Below, piece by piece: positions 1-12,061 of a stretch of DNA of 64,000 nt (position 1 is its first letter; the number at the start of each line of letters is the position of its first letter). Both the position numbers and the translations under genes were made by a program. The stretch is from the NCBI GenBank assembly GCA_037893225.1, contig JAZGUH010000258.1, positions 248,001 to 312,000 of the forward strand. The letters are read 5' to 3'. Origin of the DNA: Hippasteria phrygiana (Eukaryota > Echinodermata > Asteroidea > Valvatida > Goniasteridae). The notes below the pieces were generated by a model, which saw only the letters and a list, made by a program, of their open reading frames with translations, did no database searches and was not told the origin of the DNA.

Positions 1-232
1 CCTCGCAATGTTTATTTTCTTTCCGGCCAACATCTGTGTACATGTTACCGTCTATTTATTGCTCCATGCATGTCAAATTCCCTGGGGTATGGACTTGCTT
101 TACTCATTCATAATTGCATGAAATATCAACCAAATTCAGTAATTTTGACATGTATGGATAGCTTAGATCTGGCGCTACATGTTGGAATTATCGGCGGCTT
201 CTTAGAGTTAACACTTGTGGAGAAAATTCAAA

Positions 233-464
233 CCTCGCAATGTTTATTTTCTTCCCGGCCACCATCTGTGTGCAGATTACCTTTTATTTATTGCTCCATG
301 CCTGTAAAATTCCGTGGGGTATGGACTTGCTTTACTCATTCATAATTGCATGAAATATCAACCAAATTCAGTAATTTTGACATGTATGGATAGCTTAGAT
401 CTGGCGCTACATGTTGCAATTATCGGCGGCTTCTTAGAGTTAAAACTTGTGGAAAAAATTCAAA
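233..464 (+). repeat. Type B monomer (B-r form, with CCGTGG)
   Basis: Compared with type A, it carries T22C, A30C, A40G, T43G, G44A, G50T, C52T and A70C, which destroy the first TACATGTT and the CATGCATG palindrome. This form also has C74A (TGTAAAATTCC) and C82G (CCGTGG). In the left 8 kb the B-r monomers also carry GGAAAAAATT (G222A) at the 3' end, and most follow a type A monomer with C185G (GTTGGAATT). These linked changes mark one sublineage, seen at about 0.2, 1.6, 3.7, 5.3 and 7.2 kb. A plainer B form with CCTGTCAAATTCCCTGG, for example 3,016-3,247, is commoner to the right. Confidence 0.93.
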
Positions 465-696
465 CCTCGCAATGTTTATTTTCTTTCCGGCCAACATCTG
501 TGTACATGTTACCGTCTATTTATTGCTCCATGCATGTCAAATTCCCTGGGGTATGGACTTGCTTTACTCATTCATAATTGCATGAAATATCAACCAAATT
601 CAGTAATTTTGACATGTATGGATAGCTTAGATCTGGCGCTACATGTTGCAATTATCGGCGGCTTCTTAGAGTTAACACTTGTGGAGAAAATTCAAA

Positions 697-928
697 CCTC
701 GCAATGTTTATTTTCTTTCCGGCCAACATCTGTGTACATGTTACCGTCTATTTATTGCTCCATGCCTGTAAAATTCCCTGGGGTATGGACTTGCTTTACT
801 CATTCATAATTGCATGAAATATCAACCAAATTCAGTAATTTTGACATGTATGGATAGCTTAGATCTGGCGCTACATGTTGCAATTATCGGCGGCTTCTTA
901 GAGTTAAAACTTGTGGAGAAAATTCAAA
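697..928 (+). repeat. Hybrid A/B monomer
   Basis: Positions 1-68 are type A (TTTCCGGCCAAC, TACATGTTACCG), but the sequence then reads GCCTGTAAAATTCC as in type B-r, and continues CCTGG as in type A rather than CCGTGG. The B tract is therefore short: B signal is seen only at positions 70 and 74, and A signal resumes at position 82. A patch bounded on both sides by A sequence fits gene conversion better than a single crossover. The alternative is independent mutation at two sites that happen to be the two B-diagnostic ones. Confidence 0.8.
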
Positions 929-1160
929 CCTCGCAATGTTTATTTTCTTTCCGGCCAACATCTGTGTACATGTTACCGTCTATTTATTGCTCCATGCATG
1001 TCAAATTCCCTGGGGTATGGACTTGCTTTACTCATTCATAATTGCATGAAATATCAACCAAATTCAGTAATTTTGACATGTATGGATAGCTTAGATCTGG
1101 CGCTACATGTTGGAATTATCGGCGGCTTCTTAGAGTTAACACTTGTGGAGAAAATTCAAA

Positions 1161-1392
1161 CCTCGCAATGTTTATTTTCTTTCCGGCCAACATCTGTGTA
1201 CATGTTACCGTCTATTTATTGCTCCATGCATGTCAAATTCCCTGGGGTATGGACTTGCTTTACTCATTCATAATTGCATGAAATATCAACCAAATTCAGT
1301 AATTTTGACATGTATGGATAGCTTAGATCTGGCGCTACATGTTGCAATTATCGGCGGCTTCTTAGAGTTAAAACTTGTGGAGAAAATTCAAA
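1161..1392 (+). repeat. Type A monomer (reference copy, 232 bp)
   Basis: This is the commonest type and serves as the coordinate reference; positions are counted from CCTCGC as 1. Landmarks are TTTCCGGCCAAC (19-30), TACATGTT (39-46), the palindrome CATGCATG (65-72), CCCTGGGGTATGG (80-92), ACATGT (148-153), the BglII-type palindrome AGATCT (165-170), a second TACATGTT (176-183), CGGCGGCTT (192-200) and the switch GTTAAA/GTTAAC (207-212). It has 88 G/C of 232 and six CpG. The stop TAA in TTCATAATTG (106-115) closes the main forward frame in every copy. The next monomer follows with no spacer. Type A dominates the two ends of the window. Confidence 0.95.
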
Positions 1393-2552
1393 CCTCGCAA
1401 TGTTTATTTTCTTTCCGGCCAACATCTGTGTACATGTTACCGTCTATTTATTGCTCCATGCATGTCAAATTCCCTGGGGTATGGACTTGCTTTACTCATT
1501 CATAATTGCATGAAATATCAACCAAATTCAGTAATTTTGACATGTATGGATAGCTTAGATCTGGCGCTACATGTTGGAATTATCGGCGGCTTCTTAGAGT
1601 TAACACTTGTGGAGAAAATTCAAACCTCGCAATGTTTATTTTCTTCCCGGCCACCATCTGTGTGCAGATTACCTTTTATTTATTGCTCCATGCCTGTAAA
1701 ATTCCGTGGGGTATGGACTTGCTTTACTCATTCATAATTGCATGAAATATCAACCAAATTCAGTAATTTTGACATGTATGGATAGCTTAGATCTGGCGCT
1801 ACATGTTGCAATTATCGGCGGCTTCTTAGAGTTAAAACTTGTGGAAAAAATTCAAACCTCGCAATGTTTATTTTCTTTCCGGCCAACATCTGTGTACATG
1901 TTACCGTCTATTTATTGCTCCATGCATGTCAAATTCCCTGGGGTATGGACTTGCTTTACTCATTCATAATTGCATGAAATATCAACCAAATTCAGTAATT
2001 TTGACATGTATGGATAGCTTAGATCTGGCGCTACATGTTGCAATTATCGGCGGCTTCTTAGAGTTAACACTTGTGGAGAAAATTCAAACCTCGCAATGTT
2101 TATTTTCTTTCCGGCCAACATCTGTGTACATGTTACCGTCTATTTATTGCTCCATGCATGTCAAATTCCCTGGGGTATGGACTTGCTTTACTCATTCATA
2201 ATTGCATGAAATATCAACCAAATTCAGTAATTTTGACATGTATGGATAGCTTAGATCTGGCGCTACATGTTGCAATTATCGGCGGCTTCTTAGAGTTAAA
2301 ACTTGTGGAGAAAATTCAAACCTCGCAATGTTTATTTTCTTTCCGGCCAACATCTGTGTACATGTTACCGTCTATTTATTGCTCCATGCATGTCAAATTC
2401 CCTGGGGTATGGACTTGCTTTACTCATTCATAATTGCATGAAATATCAACCAAATTCAGTAATTTTGACATGTATGGATAGCTTAGATCTGGCGCTACAT
2501 GTTGCAATTATCGGCGGCTTCTTAGAGTTAACACTTGTGGAGAAAATTCAAA

Positions 2553-2784
2553 CCTCGCAATGTTGATTTTCTTCCGGGCCACCATCTGTGTGCAGATTAC
2601 CTTTTATTTATTGCTCCATGCCTGTCAAATTCCCTGGGGTATGGACTTGCTTTACTCATTCATAATTGCATGAAATATCAACCAAATTCAGTAATTTTGA
2701 CATGTATGGATAGCTTAGATCTGGCGCTACATGTTGCAATTATCGGCGGCTTCTTAGAGTTAAAACTTGTGGAGAAAATTCAAA
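2553..2784 (+). repeat. Type D monomer (TGTTGATTTT, CCGGGCCACC)
   Basis: It is B-like across positions 22-70 but differs by T13G (TGTTGATTTT) and C24G (CCGGGCC). The T13G change makes an in-frame TGA in one forward frame, which is why several open frames stop here. This early form has CCTGTC at 69-74. Later copies, for example 8,120 and 41,285, have CATGTC as in type A and look like D/A recombinants. A type C monomer follows directly here, as it does in most later copies, so D marks the left end of a recurring D-C-B trimer. Confidence 0.93.
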
Positions 2785-3015
2785 CCTCGCAATGTTTATT
2801 TTCTTTCCGGCCAACATCTGTGTGCATATTACCTTCTATTTATTGCTCCATGCCTGTCAAATTCCCTGGGGTATGACTTGCTTTACTCATTCATAATTGC
2901 ATGAAATATCAACCAAATTCAGTAATTTTGACATGTATGGGTAGCTTAGATCTGGCGCTACATGTTGCAATTATCGGCGGCTTCTTAGAGTTAACACTTG
3001 TGGAGAAAATTCAAA
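2785..3015 (+). repeat. Type C monomer, 231 bp (CTGGGGTATGAC form)
   Basis: The left part matches type A (TTTCCGGCCAAC). From position 40 it reads GTGCATATTACCTTC and then CCTGTC, so it looks like an A-left/B-right mosaic with private changes. One G is lost at 91/92 (GGTATGACTTG), making 231 bp, and A158G gives GGGTAGC. Thirty monomers in the window carry this 1-bp loss. Because 231 is a multiple of 3 and 232 is not, these copies shift the phase of the chance reading frames. In this form the run before the deletion is CTGGGG; from 17.7 kb rightward nearly all copies have CTCGGG. Confidence 0.93.
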
Positions 3016-4639
3016 CCTCGCAATGTTTATTTTCTTCCCGGCCACCATCTGTGTGCAGATTACCTTTTATTTATTGCTCCATGCCTGTCAAATTCCCTGG
3101 GGTATGGACTTGCTTTACTCATTCATAATTGCATGAAATATCAACCAAATTCAGTAATTTTGACATGTATGGATAGCTTAGATCTGGCGCTACATGTTGC
3201 AATTATCGGCGGCTTCTTAGAGTTAACACTTGTGGAGAAAATTCAAACCTCGCAATGTTTATTTTCTTTCCGGCCAACATCTGTGTACATGTTACCGTCT
3301 ATTTATTGCTCCATGCATGTCAAATTCCCTGGGGTATGGACTTGCTTTACTCATTCATAATTGCATGAAATATCAACCAAATTCAGTAATTTTGACATGT
3401 ATGGATAGCTTAGATCTGGCGCTACATGTTGCAATTATCGGCGGCTTCTTAGAGTTAAAACTTGTGGAGAAAATTCAAACCTCGCAATGTTTATTTTCTT
3501 TCCGGCCAACATCTGTGTACATGTTACCGTCTATTTATTGCTCCATGCATGTCAAATTCCCTGGGGTATGGACTTGCTTTACTCATTCATAATTGCATGA
3601 AATATCAACCAAATTCAGTAATTTTGACATGTATGGATAGCTTAGATCTGGCGCTACATGTTGGAATTATCGGCGGCTTCTTAGAGTTAACACTTGTGGA
3701 GAAAATTCAAACCTCGCAATGTTTATTTTCTTCCCGGCCACCATCTGTGTGCAGATTACCTTTTATTTATTGCTCCATGCCTGTAAAATTCCGTGGGGTA
3801 TGGACTTGCTTTACTCATTCATAATTGCATGAAATATCAACCAAATTCAGTAATTTTGACATGTATGGATAGCTTAGATCTGGCGCTACATGTTGCAATT
3901 ATCGGCGGCTTCTTAGAGTTAAAACTTGTGGAAAAAATTCAAACCTCGCAATGTTTATTTTCTTTCCGGCCAACATCTGTGTACATGTTACCGTCTATTT
4001 ATTGCTCCATGCATGTCAAATTCCCTGGGGTATGGACTTGCTTTACTCATTCATAATTGCATGAAATATCAACCAAATTCAGTAATTTTGACATGTATGG
4101 ATAGCTTAGATCTGGCGCTACATGTTGCAATTATCGGCGGCTTCTTAGAGTTAACACTTGTGGAGAAAATTCAAACCTCGCAATGTTTATTTTCTTTCCG
4201 GCCAACATCTGTGTACATGTTACCGTCTATTTATTGCTCCATGCATGTCAAATTCCCTGGGGTATGGACTTGCTTTACTCATTCATAATTGCATGAAATA
4301 TCAACCAAATTCAGTAATTTTGACATGTATGGATAGCTTAGATCTGGCGCTACATGTTGCAATTATCGGCGGCTTCTTAGAGTTAAAACTTGTGGAGAAA
4401 ATTCAAACCTCGCAATGTTTATTTTCTTTCCGGCCAACATCTGTGTACATGTTACCGTCTATTTATTGCTCCATGCATGTCAAATTCCCTGGGGTATGGA
4501 CTTGCTTTACTCATTCATAATTGCATGAAATATCAACCAAATTCAGTAATTTTGACATGTATGGATAGCTTAGATCTGGCGCTACATGTTGGAATTATCG
4601 GCGGCTTCTTAGAGTTAACACTTGTGGAGAAAATTCAAA

Positions 4640-4872
4640 CCTCGCAATGTTTATTTTCTTCCCGGCCACCATCTGTGTGCAGATTACCTTTTATTTATTG
4701 CTCCATGCCTGTCAAATTCCGTGGGGTATGGACTTGCTTTACTCATTCATAATTGCATGAAATATCAACCAAATTCAGTAATTTTGACATGTATGGATAG
4801 CTTAGATCTGGCGCTACATGTTGCAATTATCGGCGGCTTCTTAGAGTTAAAACTTGTGGAAAAAAATTCAAA
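4640..4872 (+). repeat. Monomer of 233 bp, extra A in a homopolymer
   Basis: This B-type monomer has GGAAAAAAATTC at its 3' end (about 4,859-4,870). It has seven As where its relatives with G222A have six. The array phase shifts by +1 from here, confirmed by the next CCTCGC at 4,873. It also has TGTCAAATTCCGTGG, mixing the C74 of plain B with the CCGTGG of B-r. A single-base homopolymer change may be genuine or a residual consensus error. Confidence 0.85.
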
Positions 4873-7800
4873 CCTCGCAATGTTTATTTTCTTTCCGGCC
4901 AACATCTGTGTACATGTTACCGTCTATTTATTGCTCCATGCATGTCAAATTCCCTGGGGTATGGACTTGCTTTACTCATTCATAATTGCATGAAATATCA
5001 ACCAAATTCAGTAATTTTGACATGTATGGATAGCTTAGATCTGGCGCTACATGTTGCAATTATCGGCGGCTTCTTAGAGTTAAAACTTGTGGAGAAAATT
5101 CAAACCTCGCAATGTTTATTTTCTTTCCGGCCAACATCTGTGTACATGTTACCGTCTATTTATTGCTCCATGCATGTCAAATTCCCTGGGGTATGGACTT
5201 GCTTTACTCATTCATAATTGCATGAAATATCAACCAAATTCAGTAATTTTGACATGTATGGATAGCTTAGATCTGGCGCTACATGTTGGAATTATCGGCG
5301 GCTTCTTAGAGTTAACACTTGTGGAGAAAATTCAAACCTCGCAATGTTTATTTTCTTCCCGGCCACCATCTGTGTGCAGATTACCTTTTATTTATTGCTC
5401 CATGCCTGTAAAATTCCGTGGGGTATGGACTTGCTTTACTCATTCATAATTGCATGAAATATCAACCAAATTCAGTAATTTTGACATGTATGGATAGCTT
5501 AGATCTGGCGCTACATGTTGCAATTATCGGCGGCTTCTTAGAGTTAAAACTTGTGGAAAAAATTCAAACCTCGCAATGTTTATTTTCTTTCCGGCCAACA
5601 TCTGTGTACATGTTACCGTCTATTTATTGCTCCATGCATGTCAAATTCCCTGGGGTATGGACTTGCTTTACTCATTCATAATTGCATGAAATATCAACCA
5701 AATTCAGTAATTTTGACATGTATGGATAGCTTAGATCTGGCGCTACATGTTGCAATTATCGGCGGCTTCTTAGAGTTAACACTTGTGGAGAAAATTCAAA
5801 CCTCGCAATGTTTATTTTCTTTCCGGCCAACATCTGTGTACATGTTACCGTCTATTTATTGCTCCATGCATGTCAAATTCCCTGGGGTATGGACTTGCTT
5901 TACTCATTCATAATTGCATGAAATATCAACCAAATTCAGTAATTTTGACATGTATGGATAGCTTAGATCTGGCGCTACATGTTGCAATTATCGGCGGCTT
6001 CTTAGAGTTAAAACTTGTGGAGAAAATTCAAACCTCGCAATGTTTATTTTCTTTCCGGCCAACATCTGTGTACATGTTACCGTCTATTTATTGCTCCATG
6101 CATGTCAAATTCCCTGGGGTATGGACTTGCTTTACTCATTCATAATTGCATGAAATATCAACCAAATTCAGTAATTTTGACATGTATGGATAGCTTAGAT
6201 CTGGCGCTACATGTTGCAATTATCGGCGGCTTCTTAGAGTTAACACTTGTGGAGAAAATTCAAACCTCGCAATGTTGATTTTCTTCCGGGCCACCATCTG
6301 TGTGCAGATTACCTTTTATTTATTGCTCCATGCCTGTCAAATTCCCTGGGGTATGGACTTGCTTTACTCATTCATAATTGCATGAAATATCAACCAAATT
6401 CAGTAATTTTGACATGTATGGATAGCTTAGATCTGGCGCTACATGTTGCAATTATCGGCGGCTTCTTAGAGTTAAAACTTGTGGAGAAAATTCAAACCTC
6501 GCAATGTTTATTTTCTTTCCGGCCAACATCTGTGTGCATATTACCTTCTATTTATTGCTCCATGCCTGTCAAATTCCCTGGGGTATGACTTGCTTTACTC
6601 ATTCATAATTGCATGAAATATCAACCAAATTCAGTAATTTTGACATGTATGGGTAGCTTAGATCTGGCGCTACATGTTGCAATTATCGGCGGCTTCTTAG
6701 AGTTAACACTTGTGGAGAAAATTCAAACCTCGCAATGTTTATTTTCTTCCCGGCCACCATCTGTGTGCAGATTACCTTTTATTTATTGCTCCATGCCTGT
6801 CAAATTCCCTGGGGTATGGACTTGCTTTACTCATTCATAATTGCATGAAATATCAACCAAATTCAGTAATTTTGACATGTATGGATAGCTTAGATCTGGC
6901 GCTACATGTTGCAATTATCGGCGGCTTCCTAGAGTTAAAACTTGTGGAGAAAATTCAAACCTCGCAATGTTTATTTTCTTTCCGGCCAACATCTGTGTAC
7001 ATGTTACCGTCTATTTATTGCTCCATGCATGTCAAATTCCCTGGGGTATGGACTTGCTTTACTCATTCATAATTGCATGAAATATCAACCAAATTCAGTA
7101 ATTTTGACATGTATGGATAGCTTAGATCTGGCGCTACATGTTGCAATTATCGGCGGCTTCTTAGAGTTAACACTTGTGGAGAAAATTCAAACCTCGCAAT
7201 GTTTATTTTCTTCCCGGCCACCATCTGTGTGCAGATTACCTTTTATTTATTGCTCCATGCCTGTAAAATTCCGTGGGGTATGGACTTGCTTTACTCATTC
7301 ATAATTGCATGAAATATCAACCAAATTCAGTAATTTTGACATGTATGGATAGCTTAGATCTGGCGCTACATGTTGCAATTATCGGCGGCTTCTTAGAGTT
7401 AAAACTTGTGGAAAAAATTCAAACCTCGCAATGTTTATTTTCTTTCCGGCCAACATCTGTGTACATGTTACCGTCTATTTATTGCTCCATGCATGTCAAA
7501 TTCCCTGGGGTATGGACTTGCTTTACTCATTCATAATTGCATGAAATATCAACCAAATTCAGTAATTTTGACATGTATGGATAGCTTAGATCTGGCGCTA
7601 CATGTTGCAATTATCGGCGGCTTCTTAGAGTTAACACTTGTGGAGAAAATTCAAACCTCGCAATGTTTATTTTCTTTCCGGCCAACATCTGTGTACATGT
7701 TACCGTCTATTTATTGCTCCATGCATGTCAAATTCCCTGGGGTATGGACTTGCTTTACTCATTCATAATTGCATGAAATATCAACCAAATTCAGTAATTT

Positions 7801-9742
7801 TGACATGTATGGATAGCTTAGATCTGGCGCTACATGTTGCAATTATCGGCGGCTTCTTAGAGTTAAAACTTGTGGAGAAAATTCAAACCTCGCAATGTTT
7901 ATTTTCTTTCCGGCCAACATCTGTGTACATGTTACCGTCTATTTATTGCTCCATGCATGTCAAATTCCCTGGGGTATGGACTTGCTTTACTCATTCATAA
8001 TTGCATGAAATATCAACCAAATTCAGTAATGTTGACATGTATGGATAGCTTAGATCTGGCGCTACATGTTGCAATTATCGGCGGCTTCTTAGAGTTAACA
8101 CTTGTGGAGAAAATTCAAACCTCGCAATGTTGATTTTCTTCCGGGCCACCATCTGTGTGCAGATTACCTTTTATTTATTGCTCCATGCATGTCAAATTCC
8201 CTGGGGTATGGACTTGCTTTACTCATTCATAATTGCATGAAATATCAACCAAATTCAGTAATTTTGACATGTATGGATAGCTTAGATCTGGCGCTACATG
8301 TTGCAATTATCGGCGGCTTCTTAGAGTTAACACTTGTGGAGAAAATTCAAACCTCGCAATGTTTATTTTCTTTCCGGCCAACATCTGTGTACATGTTACC
8401 GTCTATTTATTGCTCCATGCATGTCAAATTCCCTGGGGTATGGACTTGCTTTACTCATTCATAATTGCATGAAATATCAACCAAATTCAGTAATTTTGAC
8501 ATGTATGGATAGCTTAGATCTGGCGCTACATGTTGCAATTATCGGCGGCTTCTTAGAGTTAAAACTTGTGGAGAAAATTCAAACCTCGCAATGTTTATTT
8601 TCTTTCCGGCCAACATCTGTGTACATGTTACCGTCTATTTATTGCTCCATGCATGTCAAATTCCCTGGGGTATGGACTTGCTTTACTCATTCATAATTGC
8701 ATGAAATATCAACCAAATTCAGTAATGTTGACATGTATGGATAGCTTAGATCTGGCGCTACATGTTGCAATTATCGGCGGCTTCTTAGAGTTAACACTTG
8801 TGGAGAAAATTCAAACCTCGCAATGTTGATTTTCTTCCGGGCCACCATCTGTGTGCAGATTACCTTTTATTTATTGCTCCATGCCTGTCAAATTCCCTGG
8901 GGTATGGACTTGCTTTACTCATTCATAATTGCATGAAATATCAACCAAATTCAGTAATTTTGACATGTATGGATAGCTTAGATCTGGCGCTACATGTTGC
9001 AATTATCGGCGGCTTCTTAGAGTTAAAACTTGTGGAGAAAATTCAAACCTCGCAATGTTTATTTTCTTTCCGGCCAACATCTGTGTGCATATTACCTTCT
9101 ATTTATTGCTCCATGCCTGTCAAATTCCCTGGGGTATGACTTGCTTTACTCATTCATAATTGCATGAAATATCAACCAAATTCAGTAATTTTGACATGTA
9201 TGGGTAGCTTAGATCTGGCGCTACATGTTGCAATTATCGGCGGCTTCTTAGAGTTAACACTTGTGGAGAAAATTCAAACCTCGCAATGTTTATTTTCTTC
9301 CCGGCCACCATCTGTGTGCAGATTACCTTTTATTTATTGCTCCATGCCTGTCAAATTCCCTGGGGTATGGACTTGCTTTACTCATTCATAATTGCATGAA
9401 ATATCAACCAAATTCAGTAATTTTGACATGTATGGATAGCTTAGATCTGGCGCTACATGTTGCAATTATCGGCGGCTTCCTAGAGTTAAAACTTGTGGAG
9501 AAAATTCAAACCTCGCAATGTTTATTTTCTTTCCGGCCAACATCTGTGTACATGTTACCGTCTATTTATTGCTCCATGCATGTCAAATTCCCTGGGGTAT
9601 GGACTTGCTTTACTCATTCATAATTGCATGAAATATCAACCAAATTCAGTAATTTTGACATGTATGGATAGCTTAGATCTGGCGCTACATGTTGCAATTA
9701 TCGGCGGCTTCTTAGAGTTAACACTTGTGGAGAAAATTCAAA

Positions 9743-9974
9743 CCTCGCAATGTTGATTTTCTTCCCGGCCACCATCTGCGTACAGATTACCTTTTATTTA
9801 TTGCTCCATGCCTGTCAAATTCCCTGGGGTATGGACTTGCTTTACTCATTCATAATTGCATGAAATATCAACCAAATTCAGTAATTTTGACATGTATGGA
9901 TAGCTTAGATCTGGCGCTACATGTTGCAATTATCGGCGGCTTCTTAGAGTTAAAACTTGTGTAGAAAATTCAAA
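9743..9974 (+). repeat. D' monomer (TGTTGATTTTCTTCCCGG with TGCGTACAG)
   Basis: It carries T13G like type D but has CTTCCCGG as in type B, together with the private pair CTGCGTACAGATTA at about 34-47. The 3' end has GTGTAGAAA, a G220T change not seen in the later D' copies at 14,613, 22,728 and 24,815. In all four places the following monomer has GCTTCACTC (T101C) and the one after that is B-s, so D', A-TTCAC and B-s form a stable trimer. Confidence 0.88.
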
Positions 9975-10206
9975 CCTCGCAATGTTTATTTTCTTTCCGG
10001 CCAACATCTGTGTACATGTTACCGTCTATTTATTGCTCCATGCATGTCAAATTCCCTGGGGTATGGACTTGCTTCACTCATTCATAATTGCATGAAATAT
10101 CAACCAAATTCAGTAATTTTGACATGTATGGATAGCTTAGATCTGGCGCTACATGTTGCAATTATCGGCGGCTTCTTAGAGTTAACACTTGTGGAGAAAA
10201 TTCAAA

Positions 10207-10438
10207 CCTCGCAATGTTTATTTTCTTCCCGGCCACCATCTGTGTGCAGATTATCTTGTATTTATTGCTCCATGCCTGTAAAATTCCCTGGGGTATGGAC
10301 TTGCTTTACTCATTCATAATTGCATGAAATATCAACCAAATTCAGTAATTTTGACATGTATGGATAGCTTAGATCTGGCGCTACATGTTGCAATTATCGG
10401 CGGCTTCTTAGAGTTAACACTTGTGGAGAAAATTCAAA
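10207..10438 (+). repeat. B-s monomer (CAGATTATCTTGTATT)
   Basis: This is a type B monomer with two private changes near positions 48-51 (TTACCTTTT becomes TTATCTTGT), together with TGTAAAATTCCCTGG. It recurs at 12,526, 15,077, 15,773, 16,933, 18,787, 19,947, 21,337, 23,192, 25,279 and 28,062, and I see none to the right of 28.3 kb. It is therefore a regional sublineage. It follows the TTCAC monomer in the D' trimers and precedes type E in several HORs. Confidence 0.88.
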
Positions 10439-12061
10439 CCTCGCAATGTTTATTTTCTTCCCGGCCACCATCCGTGTGCAGATTACCTTTTATTTATTGC
10501 TCCATGCCTGTAAAATTCCCTGGGGTATGGACTTGCTTTACTCATTCATAATTGCATGAAATATCAACCAAATTCAGTAATTTTGACATGTATGGATAGC
10601 TTAGATCTGGCGCTACATGTTGGAATTATCGGCGGCTTCTTAGAGTTAACACTTGTGGAGAAAATTCAAACCTCGCAATGTTTATTTTCTTCCCGGCCAC
10701 CATCTGTGTGCAGATTACCTTTTATTTATTGCTCCATGCCTGTAAAATTCCGTGGGGTATGGACTTGCTTTACTCATTCATAATTGCATGAAATATCAAC
10801 CAAATTCAGTAATTTTGACATGTATGGATAGCTTAGATCTGGCGCTACATGTTGCAATTATCGGCGGCTTCTTAGAGTTAACACTTGTGGAGAAAATTCA
10901 AACCTCGCAATGTTTATTTTCTTTCCGGCCAACATCTGTGTACATGTTACCGTCTATTTATTGCTCCATGCATGTCAAATTCCCTGGGGTATGGACTTGC
11001 TTTACTCATTCATAATTGCATGAAATATCAACCAAATTCAGTAATTTTGACATGTATGGATAGCTTAGATCTGGCGCTACATGTTGCAATTATCGGCGGC
11101 TTCTTAGAGTTAACACTTGTGGAGAAAATTCAAACCTCGCAATGTTTATTTTCTTTCCGGCCAACATCTGTGTACATGTTACCGTCTATTTATTGCTCCA
11201 TGCATGTCAAATTCCCTGGGGTATGGACTTGCTTTACTCATTCATAATTGCATGAAATATCAACCAAATTCAGTAATTTTGACATGTATGGATAGCTTAG
11301 ATCTGGCGCTACATGTTGCAATTATCGGCGGCTTCTTAGAGTTAAAACTTGTGGAGAAAATTCAAACCTCGCAATGTTTATTTTCTTTCCGGCCAACATC
11401 TGTGTACATGTTACCGTCTATTTATTGCTCCATGCATGTCAAATTCCCTGGGGTATGGACTTGCTTTACTCATTCATAATTGCATGAAATATCAACCAAA
11501 TTCAGTAATTTTGACATGTATGGATAGCTTAGATCTGGCGCTACATGTTGCAATTATCGGCGGCTTCTTAGAGTTAACACTTGTGGAGAAAATTCAAACC
11601 TCGCAATGTTGATTTTCTTCCGGGCCACCATCTGTGTGCAGATTACCTTTTATTTATTGCTCCATGCCTGTCAAATTCCCTGGGGTATGGACTTGCTTTA
11701 CTCATTCATAATTGCATGAAATATCAACCAAATTCAGTAATTTTGACATGTATGGATAGCTTAGATCTGGCGCTACATGTTGCAATTATCGGCGGCTTCT
11801 TAGAGTTAAAACTTGTGGAGAAAATTCAAACCTCGCAATGTTTATTTTCTTTCCGGCCAACATCTGTGAGCATATTACCTTCTATTTATTGCTCCATGCC
11901 TGTCAAATTCCCTGGGGTATGACTTGCTTTACTCATTCATAATTGCATGAAATATCAACCAAATTCAGTAATTTTGACATGTATGGGTAGCTTAGATCTG
12001 GCGCTACATGTTGCAATTATCGGCGGCTTCTTAGAGTTAACACTTGTGGAGAAAATTCAAA

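Larger units (their letters stand above)
1..9974. repeat. Left region: A/B monomers in T/K dimers with D-C-B cassettes (43 monomers)
   Basis: Monomers here mostly alternate between GTTAAC (T) and GTTAAA (K) at 207-212, giving a 464-bp dimer rhythm broken only at a few places (T-T at about 2,990/3,220 and 8,090/8,320; K-K at about 4,850/5,080). A four-monomer motif (A with GTTGGAATT, B-r with GGAAAAAATT, A, A) recurs from positions 1, 1,393, 3,480 and 5,105. The eight monomers at 1,393-3,247 reappear at 5,105-6,959, an offset of 3,712 bp, with changes only near the end. D-C-B trimers start at 2,553, 6,265 and 8,816. Nothing other than satellite is present. Confidence 0.9.

Noticed and set aside
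1161..1392. CENP-B box
   Set aside because: I looked for TTCG followed at the right distance by CGGG on both strands. TTCG appears only in the rare GGCTTCGTAG variant, with no matching CGGG partner.
1319..1412. RNA polymerase III A box, B box and T-run terminator, suggesting a tRNA-derived origin
   Set aside because: TAGCTTAGATCTGG (159-172) and AATTCAAACCT (225 to 3 of the next unit) resemble the two boxes, and TTTT follows. But the A box spacing is wrong, the B box lacks the key leading Gs, and no tRNA fold is apparent. The match is too weak to report as a feature.
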